From Nephrocerus scutellatus (lineage: Eukaryota; Arthropoda; Insecta; Diptera; Pipunculidae): a stretch of 64,000 nt of DNA. Positions 34,190-47,700 of this stretch are shown in pieces (the stretch's first letter is position 1; each line of letters begins with the position of its first letter). The notes under the pieces were generated by a model that worked only from the letters and a program-made list of their open reading frames with translations, did not search any database and had not been told where the DNA came from. The stretch lies in NCBI GenBank assembly GCA_947095585.1, contig OX352765.1, positions 26,380,254-26,444,253 of the forward strand. Reading direction: 5' to 3'. The position numbers and the translations under genes were made by a program.

Positions 34190-34380
34190 CAGTTTACCCT
34201 CAAGCTCAGAGACAAACACACGTATGTGGAATGCTCTTTCCACATGGCTATGATCCACAGGCATTCAAAACACAAGCTCATAGACATCTCCTTTTCTCCC
34301 CCTTTTCCTTAACGCACACACTATGCTATGCATATAGCCGAGCATCAAAAGGGTGCGAACCCCTTTACGCATACGCAAAT
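34190..34380 (+). mobile_element. Jockey/CR1-like 3' end fragment
   Basis: The sequence (GGCATTCAAAACACAAGCTC, TAACGCACACACTATGCTA, AAGGGTGCGAACCCCTTTAC) matches 10015-10130 and 10965-11015. The frame still shows RMWNALSTWL before the stop-rich tail. Confidence 0.65.
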
Positions 34381-34982
34381 TAAAAAAAAAATACATTCTT
34401 GCGTAAGGATGTATAACTTACATTTTGATAAAGTCCGAGTGTTTAGATTGGGAAAAATAATAATAATAAAAACAAAAATCTTACCATTAGAGTGTTTATT
34501 AACACATTATGTATATGTGCCTGTATGTTTTGTATATTCCATTTGGTTTAGTAGTTAGCTATTAATTTTGGTTTTTTCTTCTTTCTAAGCTTTTCAATTC
34601 GGAAAGGTCCTGATTGATATACTAAAAAAATGTATTCTCCAACCGATCCGCATTTATCAGCCAATATTATCCAGTTAGCCGGAATAAACATTTCACCTGA
34701 ACTTAAAATGATTTTGACAATATAGTTTAGTTTTGCTTCTACATCGTTTCTACATGTTTTTATATGGACGATTGCTTGAATGCTTCACCTACCTAACATA
34801 TTGAAACGTAGGTTTTTGACAGTTTACGTAATGCATGCCATTGCCTTCACATATTGTCTGACTGTCTTCCAGGAATAATTTCTTAGATACATTAGGTCAT
34901 TTTGGTGCACATTTCCTCAATCTCCTTCTCTCTACATCTACATCCTCTACACTACGTCTCTAATTTTCTGCAGGTACACTTA

Positions 34983-35275
34983 ATAATAATTATAATAATA
35001 TTTGGTCCGATAGACCGTTGCGGTCCAAGGCCAAGCTTTTCGCGATCATTAGTCATGTTCGTGTTCTATTTTTGCACACAAATGGAATGGCCTACAATTT
35101 AATGCCGTATCCGAAAGGTGAGTTGAGAAGCTTTCCGTGGCCAGTTATTACTCTCGGAAGTTTGTCAGTTATTCGCGAAAAGTGTGACCATGAAGAAACT
35201 TTTGGTGTTTCTGGGATCTAAAAGTGTTTAGAAGTCTAACGCACTACCGATCAGAGCCACGGCGCCCGCAGCATC
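34983..35275 (-). mobile_element. tRNA-derived SINE, copy 4
   Basis: This copy reads on the - strand, head at right (GGGCGCCGTGGCTCTG) and AT-rich tail at left (TAATAATAATTATAATAATA). TACACTTA occurs at both edges (34975-34982 and 35276-35283) as an 8-bp target duplication. The head is diverged: the B box reads GATCCC instead of GAATCC and an extra few bases interrupt the A box. Confidence 0.78.
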
Positions 35276-35665
35276 TACACTTAGTTTGTTTCAATTAATT
35301 AAAAACAAGTAAATTAAAAAAAAATTTATTTTCAGTATAAATTTTTGTTTTGATATGCCATTTGATATATCCACTTTTACACGCGTCACACGCGACTACC
35401 GACACGCATCACGCGCGGGATCTTAGAAATGGCGGCCCATGAAACTGAGCTGCTGAAAATATAATTTAGTTCTCTAAATCGTGCAAAGGTTGGTTAAAAA
35501 GGACCTCAACCTAGATATAGCCACAAGCCCCACACGCGAAAAACTCGGTGGGTATAAGGAAGGGTAGGTTGAAGAGGTGAAGTTGGTCAGAGTATGGTGG
35601 GGGGTCGATGGCGAAAGAGTAACGTTGACTACTCAACTAGTAGTAATAAATAATGAATAATATTG

Positions 35666-35950
35666 TGGGCGCCGTGGGTCAGTGGATAAGTGCATCATGG
35701 ACTTCTGAGCAGGAGGTTCGTGTTTCGAATCCCAGTAATTTTTCACGGTCGATCCTACCTTTCGCGAATATCTGACAAACATCCGAGTGTAATAACTTGT
35801 CACGGATAGCTTCTCAATTCGCCGTTCGGATACGGCATTAAATTGTAGGTCCCTTCCATTTGTGTGCAAAAATATACACATGCACACACAACACAAATGG
35901 CAGCAAGAAGCTAGGCCTGCAACGGTCTGTTGCGCCGAGTAATTATTATT
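35666..35950 (+). mobile_element. tRNA-derived SINE, copy 5
   Basis: The head is GGGCGCCGTGGGTCAGTGG (one change in the A box). The B-box region is mutated (GTTTCGAATCC). The body is full length to CAACGGTCTGTTGCGCC. ATAATATTG before (35657-35665) and ATAATGTTG after (35951-35959) are a probable target duplication with one mismatch. Confidence 0.8.
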
Positions 35951-35959
35951 ATAATGTTG

Positions 35960-37800
35960 AAAACAAAAGGTTCATGATTTATTGAACCTAAATCCATCCG
36001 ACTGGAATAAGAGTCTCGAGCGCTTTTTTCTAAACACCCAGGATCCATATACTGTAACGGCTATTTTCTTACAGATCAGTGCCTTAGATATATAAAAAGT
36101 CATTAAAGCCCATGTTGTCTTTAAGCATTGCACTTACATTTACCAACAATATGTAATTAGCATGACAAGGATTGCAATATAAAGTCCACACTATGTTTTT
36201 TTTCGTCGACCAGTACAGGATGTATATGAATGTTATTCTATTCAATGAATTCCCACTAGTCCACTTATGTTTCTCTGGATGTACTTGAGATTTACATTTT
36301 TGTCACTGTAAATTGTAATTAATTAAGTTGTAATTAAAATCATAACAACGCTCCGCGTTTATTTTATTTCATGTGAATCAGAAAAGTAAATTTGTATCTG
36401 GGCATTGATGAACATTTCCGGCGAGTACCGTCGATAAAAATAATAACGGCAAACAATTTTCCTTCAGTTCATGTTGTGTGTTAAAATCCTGATGCATTTT
36501 ATGGTGATTTTTAACTTCGACTGCATCAGATTTGCCCAATATTTATATCGGTCTGAATAATCCCATAATTAACAACGCCTGGATGTTTCCGATTGCGTCG
36601 AAAAACGAACGAAACCACCGACGACATTTAAAGATATTTATTGGCAAACGAATGTTAAAAGCTTTCAACCGGATATAAATTCAAATCGACGAAGCGGCAA
36701 TTGGTATCATACGTTTGACAGCAGGAAGAAAAATAAAATGTTCCAATGGTATTGCATATGATACAGAATCCAGTGTCGAGAGCGTAAATTCAAGTGGACG
36801 ATATTTATGAGCTGTTTGGCTAATTATTACGTTGGTGAAAAGCCATCGCAGCCGAATGAAGAATTGTAAACATACTTGTAGCTCTGGCAGTGCGGAAAGG
36901 CGATCGACATTTAACGTTCAATTTAACGAAAACAAAATTTCGAAACGTTAACACGGCACCTTTCCAAGACTAGAGAAAAACTCTTTATTATGGTTTTATG
37001 TTTCTTTGATTGAAAAGAGGTCATGGTCTTCAATTGAAATTCAATAGTGTTATATATGATGTTAACGATCGATTGCAGGTCGGATTTCATGAATTTCGCA
37101 CTTTTCATTACCTCGAGATTGAGCATTTTTCATTACCATTTTCTTTGAGGGTCTGACTTGCAAAATATTACCAAAATTTTTCAAGTCTGAGAAAACGTAT
37201 AAAGGACATAAATAGAGATTTTCATTTTTTAAAACTTTTATGTTTTTGACATAACTTGGCCTTTAGTTGTCTGTCTGTTTCAACTCCTTGGGGTAAATTT
37301 TAACCAACTTTCACACGCGCATAAATACAAGTTTTTAGTCCACATTTACTGGCTAATTATGTAATGGGTGTTTGTTTAAGCCCGATAGAAATTAAAATTG
37401 CACACATCGCGCTTAAATAAATAATAATTAAAGTAGTAATCTTTAGCGTTTCACTATCCAAATACGCCACACTTTCAGGACTAGAACAGTAACGATCAAC
37501 ATTGCCTGTAACGCGAGCTACGGACTCATTTTTGAAGTAATAAGGTCCACCAGCGTGTAAGCCACACTAAACGGTGTATTTTATGGATGTAATGGAGTCC
37601 GTAGGGTCTTCTGTGGATTGATCTCACTACATATGTGACAATTCTGCTTATTAACAAATCCGCTAAGCCAATAATTATTTGCGCCATAAAAATCTCGAAG
37701 TCGTCTATAGATGACTGATTTTCAAAGTAAATTTGGATAATTTAGTAGCGTTGTTCAAGTGTAAGTCTATGCACGATGATTTGCCAGAGTATACTGATAA
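35960..37800. other. AT-rich DNA without recognised gene
   Basis: No coding domain is recognised. A stretch near 37260-37330 (AACTCCTTGGGGTAAATTTT, AACCAACTTTCACACGCGC) resembles the GCGTG repeat family of 57-59 kb. Confidence 0.4.
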
Positions 37801-37805
37801 TTAAT

Positions 37806-40545
37806 ATCATCATCATCATATTTGGCTCTGCAACCGCGTTCCGGTCCTGGCCTCTAAACATCCCTAAACTCTAGGCGTCCTGGGGTACGCCATCCTCGCT
37901 CGCTCGGCCTTGCTGTCGTGTTCCATAAATCCTACCGCAAAGGACTTTCCGAGCAGGATCCTCTTCGCTCATGCGAGATAGGTGTCCTGCCGACCGGAAC
38001 CTACCGAGCTTAATTTTCTTCACGATGTCGACATCGCGGTAACGCTCGTAGATCTTATCATTATAGAGTCTCCGGAGTCGTCCTTCCTCACATAAGGGGC
38101 CAACAAATCTCCGTAAGACTTTTCTCTCGAACGCGGCTAAAAGGTCAAAATGCTTTTTCCTAAACACCCAAGTCTCGGATCCATTTGTAAGTACTCGTAT
38201 GACCATTGTTTTATATACCAGCAGCTTGGTTGTTATGGTTAAGTTCCTGGATTTGAAGAGTCTTGACAGACTATAGTAGGCTTTGTTGGCTTAAGGCTAC
38301 CGTGCGCGTATTTCTGGTTCCATGCTGTTATCGGCTGCTATAGTTGACCCGAGATAGTTAAAGGATTGCACTACTTCAAATTTGCGCTCCACTATTTGAA
38401 TTAAGGGACCAATGTTGGATCTTCTACTCGCAGACATGGCCACCATGTACTTTGTTTTGCTCTCCATTATGTGCAGCCCCAGATTTCGTGCCACCTGCTT
38501 GATCTGCATGAAAGCTTCCTGTACAGCTCTTCGGTTTCTACCAACGATGTCAATATCGTCTGCGTAATCCAGTATCTAAATGGACTTATAGAGGATTGTT
38601 TCTCTCGTCGTTACGTCAGCGTCTCGGTTGAAGAGGACGCAGGCCAGTCCATCCCCTTGTCGGAGCCCATTATAGATGTTAAATGGGCTTGATAGTGATC
38701 CGGATATTTTTAATTGGCTTATAACATTGGTCATGGTTAACCTACATAGTCGTGTAGGTTTATTTGGGACGCCGAATTCTCTCATGGCTTTATAAAGTTC
38801 TACTCTGGCTATGCGGCGGCTTTAAAGTCTATAAAAAGATGGTGTAGTGAGTTTTGAAACTCTAGACATTTTTCCATCAACTGCCTTAGGGTGTTAATCT
38901 GATCAGTTGTTGATTTGCCTGGGATGAAGCCACGCTGGTATGGTTTTATGTTGACTTTAGCGTATGGGGCTATCCTGTCTTGAACGATAGAGGAGTAAAT
39001 CTTATACGCGGTACTTAACAACGTTATACCACGATAATTGCTGCATTTTGTGATATCTCCCTTCTTATGTATGGGGCACAGGGTGCCTCTTCGCCAGTCT
39101 TCTGGCATAGCTTCTTCTTCGCATACTTACACTATTATTTCATGAATTGGTTGGTGTAATGCGTGACCTGCTGTTTTCATCAGTTCCGATGGAACCCCAT
39201 CAGATCCCGGGGTCTTATTATTTTTGAGCCGATTTATCGCTCTGCTAACTTCGTCTATGCTTGGTGGCGGCAGCATAGTATGATCTTCGGTCACTGGTGG
39301 AGCCTCCAATTCCTCAGTTAGCTGGCCATTTAGCAACTCATGAAAGTGCTCTTCCCATCGCTCTAAGATGCCCTTAAGATCGGCGATCAGATTACCGTCT
39401 TTGTCAACGCAGTGTATATTGCATCATATTGCGGACTCTTTGGTAGAACTTCCGCGCCTGGTGCAATCCTTGCTCTCTGTACTGTTCCAGTTCACGGACG
39501 AGATTCTTCTCCCAGGCTGCTTCCTTTCGCCGGTGAACTGTTTTTTCATATCTTCTGAGCACTTTATATTTATATTCGCGTGCCCGCGTTCTATGAGATT
39601 GTGGCATTGCTCGATACGCAACATTCTTACGTTCATTGTGTCGCTTACATTCGTCATCGAACCAGTCGTTCCGATCTCTACGACTACTGCCTAAGATGAC
39701 AAATGCAAATGACAGTATTTTTAAGGTGGGTCCATTTCTCTTCTACGCCCGGCATCTCAGCCCCAGGACTTACTCTCCCAGCATTCAGGGCTTCAGGGCG
39801 AGTCCTATCGCTTGACCGTAGTTGTTTCTGGTCTCTTCGTTGCGAAGGGCAGCTGTGTTGACTCGAATCTGATTCGCAGATGCAGTCTTTCGTGATGATG
39901 CAATCCGCGCTTGGAGCACCATACCAACAAGATAGTGGTCCGAGTCGACGTTGGCACCTCGGTACGTTCGTACCGTCATCAGGTTCGGGTTGTGGCGGCG
40001 GTCTATCAACACGTGGTCTATCTGGTTGCGAGTCTCTCCATCAGGAGATACCCAGGTGGCTTTGTGGATTTTTTTACGCGCAAACCTTGTACTCGCAATG
40101 ACCAAATTATTGCTTGCTGCCATCTCTATGAATCGTTGTCCATTGCCATTAGTGTTCTCGTGTAAGCTATGGGCGCCAATGTACTGCCTGAATACTGGCT
40201 CCCTACCTATTTTAGCATTCATATCCGCCAGAATGATTTTTACGTCATACTGAGGGCAGGCATGGAGTTCCCGTTTGACTGATTCAAAGGATTCTTCGTT
40301 TTCATCATCTGGGGAATCCTCTGTGCATAGCCGTTCATTTATTGCTTTATCGCTGATAATGGTGGGTTTCATTCTTTTGCTGACTAGAAACAGACAGGGT
40401 ATCGTCCAGCTGCTGTGCAGCTCGAGCTCTATACAGTGAGCGTACGTTCCATAAGAAAATTCTTAAATCGTTTAGCCGTTTTCGTTGCCGTGGTCGTTGT
40501 CGTTCTTCAGTGTATCCGAGGCTGATTTTGGGTTCCATAATAATA
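37806..40545 (-). mobile_element. RTE-type non-LTR retrotransposon, copy D, defective
   Basis: The copy reads on the - strand from a 5' end with CAGCCTCGGATACAC near 40528 to a (GAT)n tail at 37806-37820. The endonuclease is the best preserved in the window (40372-39785): VKIILADMNAKIGRE, IGAHSLHENTNGNGQ, KIHKATWVSPDGETR, NQIDHVLIDRRH, SDHYLVG. The polymerase follows in pieces: KKGDITKCSNYRGITLLSTA, FIPGKSTTDQINTLRQLM, FIDFKAA, a YADD catalytic box near 38560, FNYLGSTIAADNSM, and LTNGSETWVFRKKH. Frameshifts and small deletions break it, for example loss of the segment around LEKVIRDADV near 38625. Confidence 0.87.
39785..40372 (-). pseudogene. RTE apurinic-like endonuclease domain, copy D
   Basis: This 195-codon piece has the endonuclease signatures of RTE elements: DMNAKIG (metal-binding/catalytic region), KATWVSPDG, NQIDHVLID and the final SDHYLV. 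The D, N and H residues expected in these motifs are present. A deletion near the start joins NERLCTEDSPDDE, losing the LRVRGKFNN..LINVHAPR segment that copy C retains. Confidence 0.8.
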
Positions 40546-41730
40546 ATTTTTTTACAGGCCAGGTTATTGGCCACGCGCCAACCTTACTTTGAAGGGACTA
40601 GCCCGAATATAATAACGTGTTGATCCTTCAGTATTTATTATAAACAAAAAGAACACTCTTTAGATAAAATGGCAATAACTACGAGTATTCTGTTTAAATT
40701 ATCTTTAATGCATACTATTAAATAATAATAAATTTTATTACTGGTTGTTAATATAGTGTGAAGAGATATAAATATAGTGTAAATGTAGTGAAGTTGAGAA
40801 AAATATAATAAATACAAAACAAAAATGTTTATTCATTATTACTCACGGATGTAATACCGCATATTAATGGCTTGTCACATTATGCAAAATTAAAAAAACT
40901 GGTAACAAATAATGCGTTTGTGGGCGACATTAAAATAACATAAGAGTTTATCCAAAAATCAACGAGGGACATCAAAAATTTGCCGCACAATTATACACTT
41001 GACATAACACACAGCCAGAATGTCGTTTCAAATAACTATAAAAAATGGGATGTAAGTCAAGCAAAATAATAAAACGAGGAGGAATTAAGCGAGTGAGTTG
41101 AGCTATGCCTCGGTGTTCTCGATGTCCTCGATGAAATTGTCGCCTTAAGTTCCATTTAAAGGACTGTTCTGTAGGTTGCTGTTGGGTGGAGTGATTGAGA
41201 GCTCACATGTAATAATAAGGATCAGGATCGAACAAAACAACAACATGATTAAGCTTGTGTTGAAAAAACTCATGCATAGGCAATTTAAAAAATTTATATC
41301 ACACATTGTACTCAGTAATTAACAATCTTCGTAGCAAATGTCTCCTTTCGTGTGGAGGAGCAAGAAGCAATAATTCATAAAAAATATTAAGAACAAATTT
41401 ACATTATATAAGTATTTTTATTTTTTTAAATAAATTAGTGTAATCTAGTTACCTAAGAGTTTTTTTATGATAATTGTAAAATACCTATTAGAAAGCAATA
41501 CATTTTAAGAACAAATAATTTAACCTAACTACTGATCTTACTCAGTAAATTTTAATAATTTATTAATTTAACATACATATATCTACAGATAGTACTCTAC
41601 ATTATATTTTGATTTCCAACTTTTTGTGTTAACTAACTGATCAGCAAACTTTTGGTGACAATGTTTTGCTGCCACTCTTTGTGCGATGTATCTGATGATT
41701 ATAATGATGTTGACGCAGGTGGAATTTATG
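40546..41730. other. 3' flank of the yellow-family gene
   Basis: No gene is seen. On the - strand AATAAA occurs at 41559-41564, about 170 nt past the yellow stop codon, and is a candidate poly(A) signal. Confidence 0.4.
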
Positions 41731-41732
41731 AT

Positions 41733-44700
41733 TTAAACTAAAATTGGTGCTTGCTTCTTTAAGTAACCAACATCTTCATCATGTGCATCGTATTCACGTA
41801 TAACAGGATGCAATACAATAGAAGCTCCATTACATCCAGTTGTGTCGGTAATATAATCATAGAAATTACTCTCCAAGGCCCACATGAATTTTCTGTAGCC
41901 AGGTAGCACCTGCAAAAAAAACAGAAATTAAAAAAAGCTACAGTAAAGGGCTATGACCATCAAACTCCGATTGTAAAATCAAAGAAGAATAAAAATAAAT
42001 TATTGGTGCAATTGACCTTAAATGTTGGCACACATGCGCTAATATTCAACGTTCTTCAAACTAAAGAGATTTGACTTCGAATACATAACTCTTGTATTAC
42101 AGGAAAAAAAAACCCATAAAAGTTAAAATTTTTCGTGTAAATTCTCTAATACACAATGTGCAAAGTTTGAATAAAATCGGGTAACATTTAAAAAACCAAA
42201 TTCGGAAGCCCCCTTATCCTGATAACTTAAAATTTTTAACAAAAAGTGTTTCCATTGGAGAAACACATGTGTATAAAATTTAAAGAAAATCGGGTAAATT
42301 TTTTTAAAATTTTAATGGGGCCTTCTAACACCGGGGTCACGCCAAAATTTTTACAAAAAGTGTCCATCGGAGATACACGTGCATATAAAATTTTAAGAAA
42401 ATCGGGTACTTTTTTTATAAAATTTGTATGGGTGCCCCCCGCCCTGGCGCCCGATCACTTGTTAATATTTACAAAAAGTGTTGTCCATCAGAGATACACA
42501 TGTGTATAAATTTTGAAGAAAATCGGGTATTTTTTATGAAATTTTATGGGTGCCTCCCGACCCCGGGGTCCGATCACTTCCAAATTTTTACAAAAAGGGT
42601 TGTCCATCGTAGATAACATGTGTATAAAATTTAAAGGAAATCGAGTACTTTTTTTATAAAACTTGTATGGATGCCCCCCCACTCCGGGCCCGATAACTTC
42701 CAAATTTTTACAAACAGTGTTGTCCATCGAAGATATACATGCGTATAAAATTTGTAGAAAATCGGGTACATTTTGTAAAATATTTGTATGGGAGGCACCC
42801 GACCCCAAGGCCCGAGGGGCCCCAATTTTTAAAAGAAAGTGTTGTCATGGGAAATAAAAATGTGTGCAAAGTGTCAATAAAATCGGGCTTTAGAAAGTGG
42901 GTTAAATATTGATTAAAAGATTTGGTGTGTATGTCCGCCAGCCACGGGCACGCGAAGTTAATAGAGATAATTTAATAAGCATGGCTCCATATAAAGTTCT
43001 AAGTAATTCACTTAGAAATGAACTTATATATGTTATATGTAATAGTTGGACGCATTTTTTCAAAGAGTTTCTCACAGTTGGGAGAAAAAAGATAGATATC
43101 TTTAAATAACCAATCTACGGTAGATCGGAATTCCCCTCTAACAGATCTTGATAATTTGGGAGATTTACCCTTCTTTTTACTAACACTAACAACTGATTCA
43201 TTTTGTTTGGCACGTGGCGCAATATGTCATTCGATTTTTGTTCACACTATACTGCACAGCACTGACTTTTCCGTATACATCTTTTTTTCTTGTAAAAATA
43301 AATATGTTTTAGTAGTATATACTTTGAAGAAACAGTTTTGTGAAATTGAAGAAGAAAACAACAACAGAAAATTACGTTTCAGAATTACCCATTACACACA
43401 CTTGCAACAAGACAATGTAAACAAAAGATTATCGCTTTTCGGGTTCGAATTGCCGAGAAAAAATCTGAGCTCGAGCGCAGAGAAAAAAAACCACGTAAGT
43501 TAGTTATCTGGCTTTCGTTTGATAGAAAAAGTGCAAAAATACTCCACCCAATTTCACAAAAGTGCACTCGATTTGTTTGCTTTTATTACAATTTTAAAAT
43601 AAAAACTAATTTATTATTATTCATTTGTCATCGTGACATTTGTGCGACCATTTCTACTCAAACTAACATAAGAACGTGCGAGTGCACATTTTTTTCGCTA
43701 AGAGGCATAAATTAATGCACTTGGTTAAGAAAGTGTTGGAAACAACGAACGCCATATGAGTTAGTTGTCAATAATTTCGTTTTTGACAGAATGTTCATAT
43801 GTTACTCAAAGACATATTTTTAGTAAACGTTGGCAAAATTCGCATGGAGGGGAAATGAACTTACTCTCTATTTTCAGCTCTCTTTTACTATTTTTTCGAG
43901 CAGGGGAACGCTTTTGAGTAAAAAGTAGTAACAATTAGCAATAATGATTACTACTTTTGAGTACCGGTAACAGACCTTATATTAACTCCACATCCGCGTG
44001 TTTGTGACTTGTTTCCAAATCTTTTACACAATTTTTAACCCACTTCCTAAGGCCCAATTTTATTCAAACTTTGCACACATGTATACCTCTATTAAAATTT
44101 GGAAGTGATCGGGCCCCAGAGTCGACGGGCTCCCATACACATATCTTCAAAATTTGCCCGATTTTTTTTTTACTTTCTGTAAAAACTTGGAAGTGATCAA
44201 ATGAAGAAGATGATTTTAATATTGATAATGTGCTATAAGTTCATTTGTTAAAATTAAAACCGAAAAATATTTTAATTTTTTTAGTACTATATACAGGTTC
44301 AGTGTTTAACTGCACGGATTTCTGAGCAGGGAGTTCGTAGTTCAAATCCCAGGAAACACCAAAAGTATTTTTCAAAAGCTGTGCCTTGGACCGCAACGGT
44401 CTGTCGCGCCGAATATTATTATTATGCAGGGTTGTCCAAAAAGAGATGTTACCACCCATATGGCACAACATTATTTTTTATTTGTTGCAGACTAGATATG
44501 GCCAACCGACTTAATTTGGAAATTTCAATAGAGAAGAAAGTAGCAGCTTGGATGGAAGTGTTTGGGTCACCCTCAATAGTACGAAACCAATTTCAGGAAT
44601 GGTTTTATAAGGATCCTCCAAAAAAAACGTGAATCCCATATAAGTGGTAATGTATTTTTGGACACCCCTGTATAACGAGTGGTACCTTAAGAAAATGGGA

Positions 44701-47700
44701 ATATCTCTATAGAATGGTAAGTAGTACAAATTTGGTTAATATCTTGAATAAAGCAGAATTTAAATTTCTACATGTTCTATGGATTGTTATTTTGAAGTAA
44801 ATAACGGCGCTAACTAAACAAATCTTTCTCCTAGAAAATGTGGGCAATTTAATCCTGTGTAGTTCAAGATATTATCCAAATTTGTACTACCCAGAGATAT
44901 TCCCATTTCGTAGCGTCTTTAAATTTTTATGGCAACCCTAATTTCCAGGGTCGCTCAACACTTAGGTATGGGGAACTTTCAGAAAATACTCTCCTTAGTT
45001 AACTGTATAATCCTGCAAAATTTCACTGCCATGTGAATTATTTACTACTTTTGCTTATTTTTCCTGTTAAATGCTTTTTTAACTGTTATTTTGGAGTAGA
45101 TAACGGCCATAACTAATCAAATGTGGTTCCTACAGCATGTAAACAATTTAATTCTATATTATTCAAGATGTTAAACAAATGTTTACTACCTCCCATTCCA
45201 GAGATATTCCCTTATTCTTAGTTATATTTTAGTTTTAATATTAAGGTTTGTAAATTTAATGACAATTTTTGGGTTTATGGCTGTTGTATGAGAATCAAGT
45301 GTTGTGTATAGTATATCTTAAAATAAAGACTTATCCTACCTGCGTTGATAACCGACAATCGCCACCATGCTGAACATCATGCAAATGCGCCGCCTTAAAA
45401 CAAGTTTCTGAATTCCATATGTAAATATCATTTTCACCTTTGAATCGGAAGAACAATGATGTACCACCGTCGCCGCCCAACAGTACCATTTCTTTACCAT
45501 ATGGTTTTGGCCCAACATCGATGATAGCTCCTGCTGCTTGGCCAACTTTCGTCAGGTATTGCCCCTGAATGGAGTACATTCGCGGTGAACTGAGAAAAGT
45601 AAAGAACAGTGTGGAACTACCATCCGGTTTAATTGTTAACGCCATATAGAGTACATCATTTTCTATACATTTCCCCTTTGGCAAAACAATGCGGTACGAT
45701 TTGGCGCCAATGATGTCATAGACAAGAATACTACGGGCTCCAGCATCGGCAACATAACTGTCAGGAAAAATAGAGAATCAGAACACTCAATAAAACATTT
45801 CAATGCAAATTGTTTATGCATACACATGCAGTTATTTAGGTGTGAATATGTAATATTGTTGGTGTTTATAATATTCGATATTTCGACAACCGTATGATTC
45901 GTATACCTACCACCGACCGAAGTAGGTTTTTTTTTCTTGTACATTTTTGTTGCATCGTCAGCAATCTAGCACGTCAGACAGCTGCATGCATTCCCATGGC
46001 GCTTACATAACTTAATTTGAAAATGATTACAAAATTCTTATACTGCAGTGCTAAGCTTTAACTGCAAAAGCACTTCAGCACTAATCGTATTGAAAATTGA
46101 GTTAGGATCACTATGAAATTCAAATTAATCTCAACTAATAAAAAATTAGAATGGACGAACAGAAAATCATAGACTTAAAATCGGGACATGTAAAGAGATT
46201 TTGTGCAGGAATACAAGACCGAACTTCAGATGTAGCGCTAGGCAACGCTTTTCTAAGTAAAGTTTAGGAAGCGAACAAAATGTACTCGTATTTGTGGTTT
46301 TTACCTTCTTTAGTGCTTTTTTTTATCAATGGTTGAAACATTGTTTTAAAAATGTTGAAACCGTTTTGGCAGTATAATTTATACGTGAAAGTTTTTATTA
46401 TTTTTTGTGAGAAAGTTGGTGCAACATGCATACCATATTACTATTTTTTTCAATTATACATAACACAAATACGAGTTTATTGTTAAAATTAGCGAAATTT
46501 ATTGGGCATACTAGAAATGCTACTGCAAATAACTTGAACCAAGTTATATTTTTGTAGTTGCTTCTTTGTGATGCAATGCAAATATACACACGGATTTGAA
46601 GGGGCATTGATTGCATGTAGATTGTAAACATTTTATAAAAATTGCACAAAGTAAGATTAATTAAAAAACAGCTCACCAAATGTTGTACATATAAAACGAT
46701 GAAATTTTTATTGTCTCCCATGCAGATGGTGGAGTACCTATTCATGTAAAAATATTACTATCAAATCAGTACTAAATGTTTGCCTTGTATTATGCCAAAT
46801 AGTTTCTAGATAGACTATTCATATTTTCTTATATAATGACGAATTTGTAATTTCAAGCGATTTTGTTTTTTTTTTCTTTAAGTAAGTAACTACTGCAAGC
46901 TTGTTCGATGTAACAAAAAGTGAGTAATGATTCTTATAAGTAATTCAACCTGCTTACAAAAAGACCCACTTTACTTATCGTAAAAAAAACTTAATTTTCT
47001 TCTCTGCCCGCTTAAATACATTATTCCTTTTGCTAGAATTTAGGCCAGGAGATGCAAAACAAGCACATAGTAATGTGGTCCGATTTAATATTTTAATATT
47101 TTATATGACTTTTGTATATAAATGTAATATAAATAAGTAACTAGGTACACTTATTTACTTTATTTCTGATCATCATTACCCAAATTGCGTATACTTACAC
47201 AAATGGCTTATTGTCCCTTCCATAATCGACCACAATGAATTGAAGGCGCGATTCATCAACTACCAAATCGCTTAGGTCAATGCTTTTTACCACCTTATGG
47301 TTGGCCGTATTTATAGCAACAATTTTTGGCTTACATCGGCGAACAGATTGTTCCATCGTGTTGACAATTCCAACATCAAGAGCCCAAAGTATTCCCTGCC
47401 AAATGAAAGAAAGAAGGAAAAAAAAAAAAACAACCCATAACAATTAAATTTAAATTTAAATTACAATTGTTCATGAAAATTCTTTAAGAAGAGATACATA
47501 TGTGTTTAAAATTTGAAGAAAATCAGGCTAATTTTTAAAAAAAATTTAGATGGGGACACCTCTGGCCTCCGGGCCCGTTCACTCCAAAACTTTTGCAAAA
47601 AGTATTGTCCATCGGAGGTTCACATGTAAATTTTAAAATTTGAAGAAAATCTAGCCAATTTTAAAGAAATTACATGGGCACCCTTCGGGCCCCATGGCCC

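Noticed and set aside
42240..42860. CRISPR-like regularly spaced repeats
   Set aside because: The units are contiguous ~120-bp tandem repeats without unique spacers, in a eukaryotic context, and belong to a dispersed family.
43156..43503. 115-codon + strand open frame in yellow intron 3
   Set aside because: No domain, and it begins and ends in AT-rich intron sequence. I see no splice or codon evidence for a gene.
46398..46745. 115-codon - strand frame in yellow intron 2
   Set aside because: Composition-driven frame with no domain or supporting signal.
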